In this document: piece after piece, positions 44,020 to 55,600 of the stretch
How the letters are laid out: each line of letters begins with the position of its first letter
Numbering within the stretch: position 1 is the stretch's first letter
DNA from: Lotus japonicus
Taxonomy: Eukaryota; Streptophyta; Magnoliopsida; Fabales; Fabaceae
Direction: 5' to 3'
Assembly (NCBI RefSeq): GCF_012489685.1
Contig: NC_080045.1
Span: forward strand, 8,333,648 to 8,397,647
Length of the DNA: 64,000 bases
Translations under genes and position numbers: made by a program
Notes under the pieces: model-generated
Told to the model about the DNA's origin: nothing
Seen by the model: the letters and a program-made list of their open reading frames with translations, nothing else
The model's database searches: none

Positions 44020-45840
44020 TTTTTCATCTATACTCTTGGTGACAATGAATACAATTTTTTTGTTTTTTATATCTTCCCGTTTTCTAATAATCTATTGTTA
44101 ATTTGGCGCTGTAAATTTTACTGTCAATTTATAGATCTTGTTCGTTGGTAGGATAAAAAGAAATTATTCTCCAAATCTTCCTATTTGTTCATGCTATAAA
44201 CATTGTGAGATAGGGTAGTACCTAGAGTGTGGTGTGATTGCACTAGAGAGAGAGAAACAGAGTTAGAGAGAGTAACTGAATATCATGAATGTATTGATCA
44301 GATGAGCCAAAAAGTCTCTTTTAAATGGTAACCACTACTTATTTATAGTGTAATTGCCCCTAATGGGCCGGTTGGGCCTCGCTAGCTGAGGCCCAATCGG
44401 CAGGCCAGGCACCCGCTACTCAGCGGGTAACCCTCTAGACGTAGCCCCTCTAGGGGCTCGTTCAGTCCACGAGTCCACAAGACCGAGCTCGAAGCATAAG
44501 AGCAAAGTTTGTCTTCAAAATGTGACTGCCAACCTCTATCCCCTTGTGATCCCTTTAGCAGGTCGCCTGTTGCCACTCTCCACTTGGTACGACGTTCCTC
44601 GGCTGGCGGTTTCGACCAACGCGCAGGAAATATTCCCAGCCTTCTAGTTGCAATAGGTTCCCCGACTAGAAGATCACCTAGCCATTTAAAGCGCATAGGT
44701 CGCCAACATGGCGTAAATGAAACATATACCGCCAACTTGCGCAAGGAAATACATTAATACATGAACCGCCAACTAACGCGGGAACTAGAAAGATGGTGTA
44801 CAAATGCCTATAAGACGAAGGGGTCGTGATGGCCCGCTGCATGTGAGGTGACTCGCTGAATAGAAGCTCACTCGCCTGGTGACATGGTCTCCCGCCAATC
44901 TCTCCCGCCTTTGCCCCGCGTAGCGTCTTGGATCAAGTTGCTTCCTGGGCGAGTTCCCTAATATAGCGAGGGAGCTTGCCTAGTCCACAAGACACCGAGC
45001 TCGAAGCATGAGAGCGCAGCGTGTCTTCAAGCTGAAGCTGTCGCTGCACCATCCCCAGAAGAAGATCCGCCCAATATGCGGGCTCCCTTTCTCGTCGTAG
45101 TCCACAAGTCCGCCCGACTCCATGTCCAAGTCATGAAGGGTAAGAGTGTCTTCACTCGCCGCATCGTCATTGTCGTCTTGTTTTGACCTGTCTCTTGTTT
45201 ATAACATTTCTCAACTACAAATAATCATCAATTGCCTCAAGAATCATAATTCAAATTTCATCATTTCTAGCAGGTATATCAAATCATACAGTTCAGTTAT
45301 AAGTATGCAATCACTCAAACTATCAAAGAGAGATCAGTCGCCACAGATATGCCTTGAAAGACATTAGTTTGGCTTGCTCGCCACTTTTAGCGTAGGGTCA
45401 CCACCATATAGCGGTAGGTCGCCACCCGTTCGGTGACACTGGGCTAGGTCTGTGTGGACCAGCTTCTCCTCACGTGGCGTGAAACCTTCAATCGGTATTC
45501 ACAATAATCATTATGTTCGTCTTCCGCCTTATTCATCCACCCACGTTATTCATGCACTATTATAACACGCGTCTAATATTTGACTGAATTACGTTTAACG
45601 ACTTTAATGTGTGTAGTTTAACTAGAACTTTCATGCTTGGTTTTAACCCAACTAAGGCTTGTTGAGAAGGATGAAACAATTAAAGAGAAACTCGCCTGAA
45701 AGAATTGGATGTGGGATGACGAGAAGGATGGAGGAGGCTGAGCAGCTACAATCAATTAAGATAGACGATTTGGTGGAAAATGATTGAGAAAATTTGTCTT
45801 TTCAAATGTAACATGTATGTAATTGGGAGATGTCCTGTCG
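44020..45840 (+). repeat. Direct duplication, copy B (split by an LTR)
   Basis: The two blocks shared with copy A lie at about 44025-44180 and 45657-45840. Between them is a GC-richer element of about 1.46 kb. Compared with copy A, the bases between the blocks (about 170 bp in A) are missing. Confidence 0.7.
44186..45650 (-). mobile_element. Probable solo LTR
   Basis: On + the insert begins TGTTCATGCTATAAACATTG and ends GGTTTTAACCCA, so on - it runs TGGGTTAAAACC ... CATGAACA with TG/CA ends. A TATA box (CTATAAATAAG on -) at about 44337-44347 is followed by a pyrimidine-rich stretch with TCTCTCTCTCTAGT, as in the R/U5 of plant LTRs. An internal segment (GTCCACAAGAC..CGAGCTCGAAGCATRAGAGC) occurs twice, about 510 bp apart. 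No internal coding region or second LTR is present. A target duplication was not found. Confidence 0.5.
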
Positions 45841-45854
45841 AATACTTGTTGGGA

Positions 45855-46245
45855 TAAGTCATGTTTAATACTCAGTGAAAATCTTGGTGAAAGGCAAGGT
45901 CTGGACGTACCCTGTCAATATTGGGTGACGAGATAAAAATCTTATATTAATTTTACTTTCAATATAATTTGTTGTTTCTTTAATGGGTGTTTTGGTGAGG
46001 TTTTTTAATGAGGCTTTGTTCAAAAGGTATACTAAAGAATGTTGTACTCTTTTTCCTTCACTATATTTTTTCCTAGAGGCTTTTTTCTAGTAAGGTTTTA
46101 ACGGGGCACATTCATAAGGGTTGGTCATCCAAGGGGGAGTTTTATGATTGTCTATGTTGACCGGGTTTGTTTCGGGCTTTTCCCTACATCATGAGAGGGT
46201 TCTTCAGATGTAGTTTTCTCATTTAATAATATTTTTTCTTTAGAA
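45855..46245 (+). mobile_element. LTR-retrotransposon 3' remnant
   Basis: CTTTTTTCTAGTAAGGTTTTAACGGGG is typical of the untranslated stretch before the 3' LTR of plant copia elements. It leads to a polypurine tract CATCCAAGGGGGAG (about 46127-46140). Sequence after it would be the start of an LTR, ending in an A run near 46243. Confidence 0.5.
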
Positions 46246-46530
46246 AAAAAAAAGAAATTTGTTATTTTAAAAAATTTCATCAACTTGCGACTAGTAATTG
46301 AAATAAAAATAATATTGATATTACAATTAATATATTAGAATTGAAACGTTTTACCATGAGTTATAAATATTATTAACTACAAATTAATATTGTTATTAAT
46401 GTAAAGGTTAAGTCAACTTTATTTATTCTTATTTTCCATTATTTCAATTTTCAAAGTTTTCCACAAGATGTGATTATTAATTAAAATTTAAATATTTTTA
46501 AAATTTAATTTATATATGAGAATTTTTTTT

Positions 46531-46720
46531 GAGTAATGATATATACACACCTCATTTTTTAAACACTTCATTTCCACGTATTTTTATTTCTATCTCTCTC
46601 ATCTTATCATCTATCACATCTCATATTTTCTCTCTCTTACTTTTTCTTTTCTTCCTATCTCTCTCTCACAATTCTACCTCTCCACCTCAAAAGAGAGGTG
46701 TGGATGAAATATTATCCATT
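46531..46720. mobile_element. Small MITE
   Basis: The left end GAGTAATGATATATACACACC and the right end GGTGTGGATGAAATATTATCC are imperfect inverted repeats about 190 bp apart. The interior is a CT-rich tract. The 68-codon frame covering it is a composition artefact. Confidence 0.5.
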
Positions 46721-48263
46721 TTTTTAGATGAATGATATAAAATTTATTAATAAATAATTAATATTTTTATTAATGTTAGTAAATTTTTCTTTTACTTATT
46801 ATTATTATTATTATTAATTTTGAATTTTTGATTAATAATTATAATCAGAATGATTATTTATTTTAATTTTTAAGTATGAAAAACCGAAAATATTACAATT
46901 AGTAATTAATAATAAAATTTGTTAATAAATAATTAATATTGTTATCATCGTATAGGTCAAATGAGGTTTATTTACTTTTTTATATATTGATTGATTGATA
47001 GTGATATTGATATCTATTATATATAATAAACAATAATAGTCTTCCAAAAATAATATATAATAAATACTATTACTTAATGATATTAATTAGTTTTAATAAA
47101 AATTTGTTGGAGATAATTAATATACGTATTACTGTAAAGTGTCATCAATAATTAATTAATAGTCTTATACTTATTAGAACCTTTAGAATTAATATTTAAT
47201 ACAATTAATATTATAAAATATCTTCAATAGGTAATTAGTTTCATTGTAAATAAAATACTCAAGTTAAATATATAATATAATATAATATAATAAATAATAT
47301 TTGATTCAATTAGGTTTAAAAGTCAAGCAAAAAGGATCTATAAATTAAAGAGTGCCTCGACAATAATATATAATATGATAGTCACAGTGCATCGACCAAA
47401 CCGATAGCTAATTACTTATTATTTGTATACTTTACACCTTGAATATTTGATTAGCTTGAGTCCAATAATGTAAGTCATCTCTGCAATTTTAATTTGTTAT
47501 TATTGTTGAAACTAAAATTTCATTTTCTCTCTATAAGCATTTGAATATTTGATAACATATAATGTATATTTTCTATCTTTTTCTCTTCCATTGATCCCAG
47601 AACAAAAGAAATGTCATATAAATTTATTTTTACGAATAATCTCCCCGTACCTGAGTGGGTTGGTTTCCATGTCAAGGTCTCAGTTTTATCTTTACTATTT
47701 CCTTTCTAACTTCTCTTAGTAAGGGAGGGAGGCATGACAAATAGATAGAGAAAGGGGTATTAAATGGTGGTGAGTCAAGTTGACATTTATCTGACATCCT
47801 TATTATCCGACACTACTTGCATGAAAAATAGGTATGAACTTTGGATCAGAAAAACCGAGTTTTTTTTTGTCCCTCCATAATTTGAGATAGCCAAAAGGCA
47901 TGCCTGACGCTTGACATTATAGCGATTTGTCTTTATAAATTTAATATTTGATTTAAAAGTCAATCACATAATCCAAATTTAAAACCCAAAAGTGCCTTGA
48001 ATAATACATAAGTTCACATTTCAAAAAAGAATCAAGGAAAATGAGGCTGACACAAAATCTTTGAGAGCCAAGAAGAGGAAAGGGCCCATTGATATTTAAT
48101 ATTTATCCATTTTCTTGCCCATATTCTCTTTGGTTTCTATGCCCTTCTTAATGTATTATTTTTCATTTCTTATTTATTTGTGGTCTAAGAAATTATTTTT
48201 GCATCTTATTATTCATTCCTTCGCTAATTTTATTGTCATTGATGAGAATATTTTTCACTACAG
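46721..48263. other. AT-rich DNA upstream of the HD-Zip IV pseudogene
   Basis: Repeated ATTAATA/TAATATA words dominate to about 47300. No gene was recognised. The part nearest 48263 may contain the former first exon and promoter of the pseudogene, which I could not identify. Confidence 0.4.
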
Positions 48264-51040
48264 CAAAGGAAAATGGACGGGCTTTGGGAAAACAAGGGAT
48301 GATGAGTATCAAAACAAACATGGAAGTGGTAATTTTGAAGGTCCATTTGGTGATTATCAAGATGCAGGTGATGACCAACAACAAAATAAGAAGAAGAAAT
48401 ACCACAGACATACTCGTCAACAAACTAAGGAGCTTGAAGCGTATGTCTTTTTTTTTGAAACTCTACAAATCTTCTTTACATTTTCATTGACATGTTTAGT
48501 GCGGTAATTCATTTTGGTCTATACTCTTTTATGTTTTAGTTTGTTCAATGAGACTCCTCATCCCGACGAGAAGCAAAGATTAGATATCAGTAAGAAGCTA
48601 GGCTTGGAGAAAGATAATGTCAAGTTTTGGTTTCAGAACAAGAGAACCCAAATGAAGGTAATTTGAAATAAATTAGTATTCACACACATTTTTTATGTAT
48701 TAAATCAATTTCTTTCCATGAATTAGGAGCAATTGGAACGCCGTGAGAACAAACATCTTAGGCAAGAAAATGAGAAGCTTCGAGTAGAGAACTATGTTAT
48801 GCATAAAGCTGTGGAAAATCCAACATGCAACAAATATGATGGTATAATCATTTATAAGGGGAACCAACTGATACTTGAGAATTCTAAACTAAATGATCAA
48901 TTGAATCAAATGCATGCCTTAATATAGACTATTCTCATGGAAGCTTTACCAACCCCAAACTTTTCTGGTGCCATTGGAAGATATGAGGTTGGTGGGTCAA
49001 GCAATTTTAGCATGCCCTTGTTGCCAATGGGACATGATCTAAGAAATGAAGTTCTGGGCACTCCACTCAATACGCTTTCTGAAATCACACCACCAACGGA
49101 ATTGGTGAGTAATGAAGCTGAGCTTAAGAGATCTATGTTGTTGAATCTTGCATTAGTTGCTATGGATGAATTAATTAAGATTGTTGAGCCAGATACCCCT
49201 TTGGATCAACAGTTCAGATGGAGGGAAAGAAGTATCAAACCATGACGAGTATGCAAGGACTTTTTCTCCTTATATTGGTCCAAACCCCAATTGTTATGTA
49301 ACTGAAGCTTCGAGAGAAACCAGGCTAGTACTTTTCAACAGTTTGTCCCTTGTGGAGACATTGATGGACGCAGTATGATACATAGCTTCTTATATACTCT
49401 TGCATGAATAATTTGATGTGGTGACCTATATATGATGTTCATAATTTAGCATTTAATTAATATTGGTGAGATTATTTTTAAATAATAAATTATTTCTATA
49501 GAGGATCGCTGGTCAGGAATGTTTCCATCTATGGTTGGTAAAGTTGTAATCGTTGAAGTGATATCAAGTGGCATGAATGGATCTATAAGCGGAGCTTTGA
49601 TAATGGTATGACTATATGTTCTTTGTTTTGTAATTTTTCTAAAATCAGTAGTAAATATTTATATTAATAACTAATTATTGGGTTTTCAGATGCAATGTGA
49701 GGTTCAATTACCTTCCCCACTTGTCCTAGCTAGGGAATGGAATATCCTGAGGTTTTGCAAGCAACATGCAGAAGGTGTATGGGTTGTTGTTGATGTATCT
49801 ATTGATAATGAAAGTTCATCAATGAGTTACAAAAGGCTTCCTTCTGGATGTATTGTTCATGACATAACAAATAGTTTGTCCAAGGCAAGAGTTGAATGAT
49901 GATCTAAATTACTTGTTTGTTTTAAGTTGCGTTTGATTTTTCAATCAATTAGTTTCATCACCGCAAAATTATTGCATGCAGATCACATGGGTTGATCATT
50001 CCCAATATGATGAGTGTTGTCCACCAACTGTATCACCCTTTAGTTAATTCGGGCATTGGGTTTGGTGCTCAAAGATGGGTTGCAACTCTCCAAAGGCAAT
50101 GTGAATTCATTGCAATGTTTATGTCCTCTTGTGTTCCATCTGCAGACACCCCGGGTATATATACATATCACATTGTCACTATCAAGATAATATTTATTTT
50201 TCACTAACACATCATCACTACATGCAGACATAAGCCAAGGTGGTAGGAGAAGCATGCTGAAGCTCGCACAACGTATGGCCAACTACTTTTTGTCTAGAAT
50301 TTGTGCTTCATCTTCTTGCAAGTGGGACATCCTTCACATGAGTAACAATGACACAAGGTTTATGTCTCGGAAACATGTTAACAATCTTGGTGAAGATCCT
50401 CACAATGTCATCAGCGTCACAACTTCTGTTTCGATGCCAGTGTCGCGGAAAATTTTGTTTGATTTCCTACGCAATCGATATAGAGGTCAATGGAACATTA
50501 TTTCGAATGATATACCAAAGCAGGAGATTCTTCATTTGAGCAAAGGACAAAAAGAAGGAAATTTGGTTTCCATAATCGGGAATTATAATAATGTAAGTTT
50601 ATTAGTTGGAATGTTATTTAATTTCAAGTATGCATATGTCGATAAAAATATCATCACATTAACTGCACTTATATTAAATTATTAATTTTTATAGGTTGGT
50701 AATGAAAATATTATGAGCAACTTGCTTTGGGTGCAAGACTCTTGGACTGACACCTCTGGGTCTATGATAGTGTATTCCCCCATTACTGTTCAATCTTTCA
50801 ACATGGTGGTGAATGGTGAAGATTCTGTAGATGTTCATCTCTTGCCTTCAGGCTTTGTTATTCTTCCAGATGGTGCTAGGACTTTACCTGATGGTAGCAA
50901 CAATAGTAGAGGTGACAGTAACAACGATCGTGGCAAATGCCTGCTTACATTAGGCTTTCACAATGGAGTTAGTTGATACTATGAATGAGCTTATCTCATG
51001 TACTATTGAGAAGATAAAGGAAGCACTTCTAATTGCATGA
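48264..51040 (+). pseudogene. HD-Zip class IV (homeodomain/START) pseudogene
   Basis: Visible exons include 48264-48440, 48540-48657 and 48727 onward. The homeodomain is well kept ([40 protein letters not shown]), followed by the zipper (EQLERRENKHLRQENEKL). TAG at about 48924 stops the frame in the zipper-START linker. START parts follow: SSDGGKEVSNHDEYARTFSP after a frameshift near 49195, FCKQHAEGVWVVVDVSID, a shift near 50010 before [20 protein letters not shown], then SMLKLAQRMANYF, LPSGFVILPDG, and a final shift near 50965 before DTMNELISCTIEKIKEALL and TGA at 51040. Intact relatives are DNA-binding regulators of epidermal identity. Multiple lesions make this a pseudogene unless the lesions are sequencing errors. 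Confidence 0.88.
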
Positions 51041-51432
51041 ATGAACCATTTTTTTCTTTGATTTAAGTCATTTTCAAACTAGTATCTTTTTTATTTATGT
51101 TTAAATAAAAACATGAAAAATGTCATATTTTGATGTATTTGAGAGTTTAGATTCTAGTGGATGTGGCAGAAAATGTGGCTCGCAACTGTAAGGCAAGATT
51201 ACCATCAAGTAAGAGATAACTGGGAAATTATAAAAATTTGTTTTGTTTAGCTTTGTGAGTGGTTCGAGTATTCACATGCTATAAGCGAGTTAGTTTTATT
51301 TCGAGTATACTCAACCTCCATCTTATCCTCTCTCCTCTTTTTGCCGCCGTCATCGTCACCCAACGCCAACTTGTCGTCATTTTCAAATTGTGTTTTTTCT
51401 GCAGCTGAACGCAGTTTAAAATTTGTAACCTA
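51041..51432. other. Flank downstream of the HD-Zip IV pseudogene
   Basis: No gene recognised. Confidence 0.4.
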
Positions 51433-51493
51433 TGCACTTTAAATGTGTTACTACGCACTCTAAAGTGCGTTAACTACGCATTCTAAAGTGCAT
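51433..51493. repeat. Second cluster of GCACTNTAAAGTGC words
   Basis: TGCACTTTAAATGTG, CGCACTCTAAAGTGCG and CGCATTCTAAAGTGCA occur in succession, each nearly palindromic, with TTAACTA or TTACTA between. They resemble the cluster at 20987-21120. Confidence 0.65.
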
Positions 51494-51669
51494 TTAGTTG
51501 CAAATTTCAACCCAACTAATATCATATGATTTTTCAAAATTATGAGATCACTATAGTAAATCAAGATAGAATGTTTGGAGGTTTTTAGCGGAATAAAAAA
51601 AATTCAAAATTCAGAATAATATAACAGATGAAGGAATTTGGGTCTAAGACACAGCTCTTGTGGCGAAGC

Positions 51670-51865
51670 CATGGATAGAACAAATTATCGGCAGTGGAAA
51701 AAGAGCATGAGCCTATACATAAAATGAATAAGCTTCAAGATGTGGGAGATAGTGAACAATGGAGACTACATTCCCACATATCCAGATACTCAACAACCCA
51801 TTCCAGCGGAGAAGTGGCTTGATGAGCACAAGATCCACAACCAATACAACTTCAACATAAAGTTG
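51670..51865 (+). pseudogene. copia gag N-terminal fragment
   Basis: It reads MDRTNYRQWKKSMSLYIK, then a stop or shift, then FKMWEIVNNGDYIP and EKWLDEHKI, as in the start of plant copia gag (DUF4219/UBN2 regions). Short and frameshifted. Confidence 0.6.
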
Positions 51866-52658
51866 TCTCATCAGCCCTCTAAGCCCAGCAGAGTACAACA
51901 GGGTCAACAACTAAGAGACTGCTAATGAGATTTGGGATGCTATGAGTTCGAATTCAATGTTAACACAATCTTTAACGTAAAAGAAATAAAAAAATCTATC
52001 AATATTATAACACCTGGTTATAAGTAAATTTCCTTCTAAAGAGTCCCATGAAGAAGCTAAAACTGGGTAAAACTACCGTTTTCTGTTTCAGTTGTACAGG
52101 TAGTTAATCAAGCTCTTCACAAACTTATTTACTATTAAGGCCATATAATTAACTCAATTTTTCAACTAAAAATACCCTTTGAGTGAAATTTTCAAGATCA
52201 GGAACTTCTTCCAATTAGTCAATTAAACATGAATAGATTCACTTCCAATACCCACCGGTTCTGTAATTCATGTCTTTAGTGGTCAAAATTAGACCTTCCA
52301 AGAACAAACACAAAACAACCTTTTCCAGTAACAATACAATGTCCATATCCTTGTGTTTGCATTTTCCCCACAAAGCTTAGACATTAGTGATATGATGAGC
52401 ATATATGCATTCAAAGTTACTAATAAAAGAATTATACTTTTCTTTATGTACAGAGTGGAAGGGAAATAAGGACAAATAAGTTATTTTCTATCATTATGAT
52501 TAAATTAGATAATCCATCTAGAAAAGTTACAATAAGATCCAAGGTTCCTGCAAAATAATGAAACCCCAGACAAAAATTTCCCAACTCACCACCTCTTTTA
52601 GATGATGGGATAAATGATATGAAGGAATGAAAGAGAGATAGAGCTGCACCTACATTAT
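51866..52658. other. Downstream flank and probable 3' UTR of the UBP gene
   Basis: No gene. The part near 52658 should include the 3' UTR of the - strand protease gene. Confidence 0.4.
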
Positions 52659-55600
52659 TTACTTGTCTGCCGATATTTCCACTTTATTAATTCCATTTCC
52701 TTTGTCACTTTCAGTGAGAAAAGAACCAAAACTCGAAATTAGTGTACCAGACTCTTCAAGTGGAATAGCTGATTTATTTTCACTGACATGTCCAGTGCCA
52801 TTATATGCATTATCCGTAGCAGTTAATGACCTGCATTTATTCACATCTCTTAGTTCTGAATCTTCCACATTTTGAGAATCAGTCAAAACAGAAGAATCCT
52901 TATCCAAGAAAGAGAAGTCATTTGATAAACCCAGAGAAGGACCAGACCTAGCCATAGCAGCATCATCTTCCTCTTGTGTGCCGCCTGAAGTCTCTTCTAA
53001 AGATCTCCCCATATCTACATCCCCCAAATCTTGGACAATTTGAAAAATAGGCATATAAGACGATTCAACAGCACTACAAGAAATCTCATTTGCAGTGTCA
53101 GCTGACTTAATATTAATAGTGTTAGTGTCAATAACCTCAGAGGGCTGGCTTTCGCCTTCTGAGTTCAATCCAGTGGAAGACTCGAATTCACAGTCAGAAG
53201 AAACCTTCAATTCTGAACTAGTATCAGATGCAACAAACGCACAACCTTGACTGCAGGTCAAAGTCTTACTTGAGAGGCATTCAGCTTGATCAATTTTGCA
53301 AGGCTTCATGTCCATTGTATGCATTTCTGCTATCCCTGAAGACTCATTAGTTTGAATTTGTAGGCTTGATCGCCGGGCACTACACCTGTACACGATAATA
53401 TCAAACAATATTTGTCACTCCAGTGAGAAAGTTACAATTGCTTTTCATTCTAAAAAGCACTACACATTGGAATGCAAAACTAAACACCCAATCTAAAATA
53501 TCTAAGCAAACTAGTTAACGTTGAATATACCACAAGCCATAGGATTCCCCATTAATAAAAAAGAAAAAGCTCTGACAGATTGCAATAAAAGATGAAAGGT
53601 TCACAAGCAAACATGACCAGAACTTGATAGTCCAAGAGAGGGAGACAGAGAGAGAGAGAGAGAGAGAGAGTATCAGCCTCTTCATTGCCACAAAGAATAC
53701 CTGCTATACAACAGCATGTACGCTCCCTGAGAAAGCACCTCCTCCAAATCCACACTTCTAACCTGAGAAACATAATGCAGCACAAATGAGGATACAGAAA
53801 GTTCAAGTACAATATAGAGAGTACACAGTTGCCAGAAAGAAAAATACTCTAAGTTGCATCGGGAGACAAAGAAATCTACCTTTGAATCATCAATCCTGTA
53901 CCAATTTCCCATGAAGTCCTTGATGTAGCAGATGTAGTGACCAAAAAATGAAGCATTTAGCATATCAATATGGACTACAACAGCATATAATTTATATATA
54001 TCAGATCCATCTCCAGCATCACTCATGTAGGGGCTAAGATTTAAAGTCTCAGGGAAGGCTACTCTCTTGTTAAGTTTTCCAAACTTCCCACTCTGCATGT
54101 ACACAAAACCCAAAAAAATCATGAGAAAAATTGACAAAAAAAAAGTTCAAAACACACGATGCTTTAACCTTTTCTTTACTAGTAGGGAATAATAATTAAT
54201 GTGCTGGAAGTATGGCATTGAACTATGATCATGCCAGCTTAAGGGACATACAGTTCACTTTGCTTGAAGCACATTTACGGAGGGGGAAGTACTAGAAATG
54301 ATACAAATGATATCTAAAATTTAAAAAACTTATAGCATATGGAAATAACTTAGCCAGGCAGTCTGAATCAAATTACGCAGACCTGAAATCTTTTCAAGGC
54401 GATGGTAAGAATATTTGGAGCACATTTCACAGTGAGGCGTTTCCATGCCTTGACATAGCCCTTGCACCTGCAAGCAGCAACAAAACATGTTTAAAAGCAG
54501 GATCTGACTGAGCAAAATACATTACGAATTCTTAAGCATAATGACAGTACATATGATCACCATATTCCAAATTCTTAATTAACAAATGTTAAACCAAGAA
54601 ATCAGATAACTTTGATTCAGAATACAACATACATAATTAAATCTATTAAAGGTTTGTATACTGATAATTATCAATTTGGATAAAGTCCTAACAGCCTCAA
54701 TATCTTGTAATAATCAAGTGCTACAGCCCACCTTTTACAGATGAGACTACAGTAAAATTCAAGAGTTCACAGCACAAACCTAGAATTGCGTTTCAAAGCA
54801 AACAATATTATGAATTTATTACATTACTGTTAATTGTTCACTTCTACAGAACAGCCTTGTGATCTTTTCTGCCTACAGCAGAAAAATAAAACCCTCATGT
54901 CCTCCGTATTCAATTAATCAAACAATAACAGTTATTATAAGTGTATAACTAAATAGGAAGGGTAACCTTACCCGTCACATTTATACTTGTTGTCCCCATC
55001 AAGCCACTCTTTGACAGTAAACTGGTCTAGACATTCCTCCAACGAGGCAGCATCTCCATGAATTTCAACAGTCAAGTCCATCATATTTTCATACTGATTT
55101 GAAATCTTATCACACTTTGTGCAAATGACCTATTAGGTTTCACAAGATAAAATATTAATAGATTAAAATAGACAGGCACCATGTAGGCATCAAAATATAA
55201 ATAATGGATTCTTAGCACTTAGGCTAGACTAGCTTCTAAAATCAAAAGATAGGAAGGGAAAGAAAACGCAACAAATTCCATCTAATATGTCCATGCCAAC
55301 AAAGTCTCCAGTCCCTATATTTTATTGTCCATGTAATGAAATAAAGGGAAGGAATATACATTCTAATAATAGAGTGCTTTTTATTTTCAGTCTGATTAGA
55401 TATCTAACCTCAGATTGAAGGTGGCCACCAAAAATATGTTGAATAAGGGTTGTTTCCTGAAGTTTAGGAGGGACAGCTTTTTCTCCACCAAATTCCTCTA
55501 GGCAAACAGATTGCATAGTATCAATTGAAAATCTACAAAGAAAAAAAAAGGATTAAAAAAATTACCTTGGACATATTACGAAACTAAATCTATGATAGAT

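Noticed and set aside
46529..46735. Leu/Ser/Phe-rich frame with signal-peptide look
   Set aside because: It lies entirely inside a MITE with a CT-rich interior.
54330..54515. - strand frame near UBP exon 8
   Set aside because: It is a different phase from the true exon 8 (54383-54467), whose phase is fixed by neighbouring exons and by the [14 protein letters not shown] similarity.
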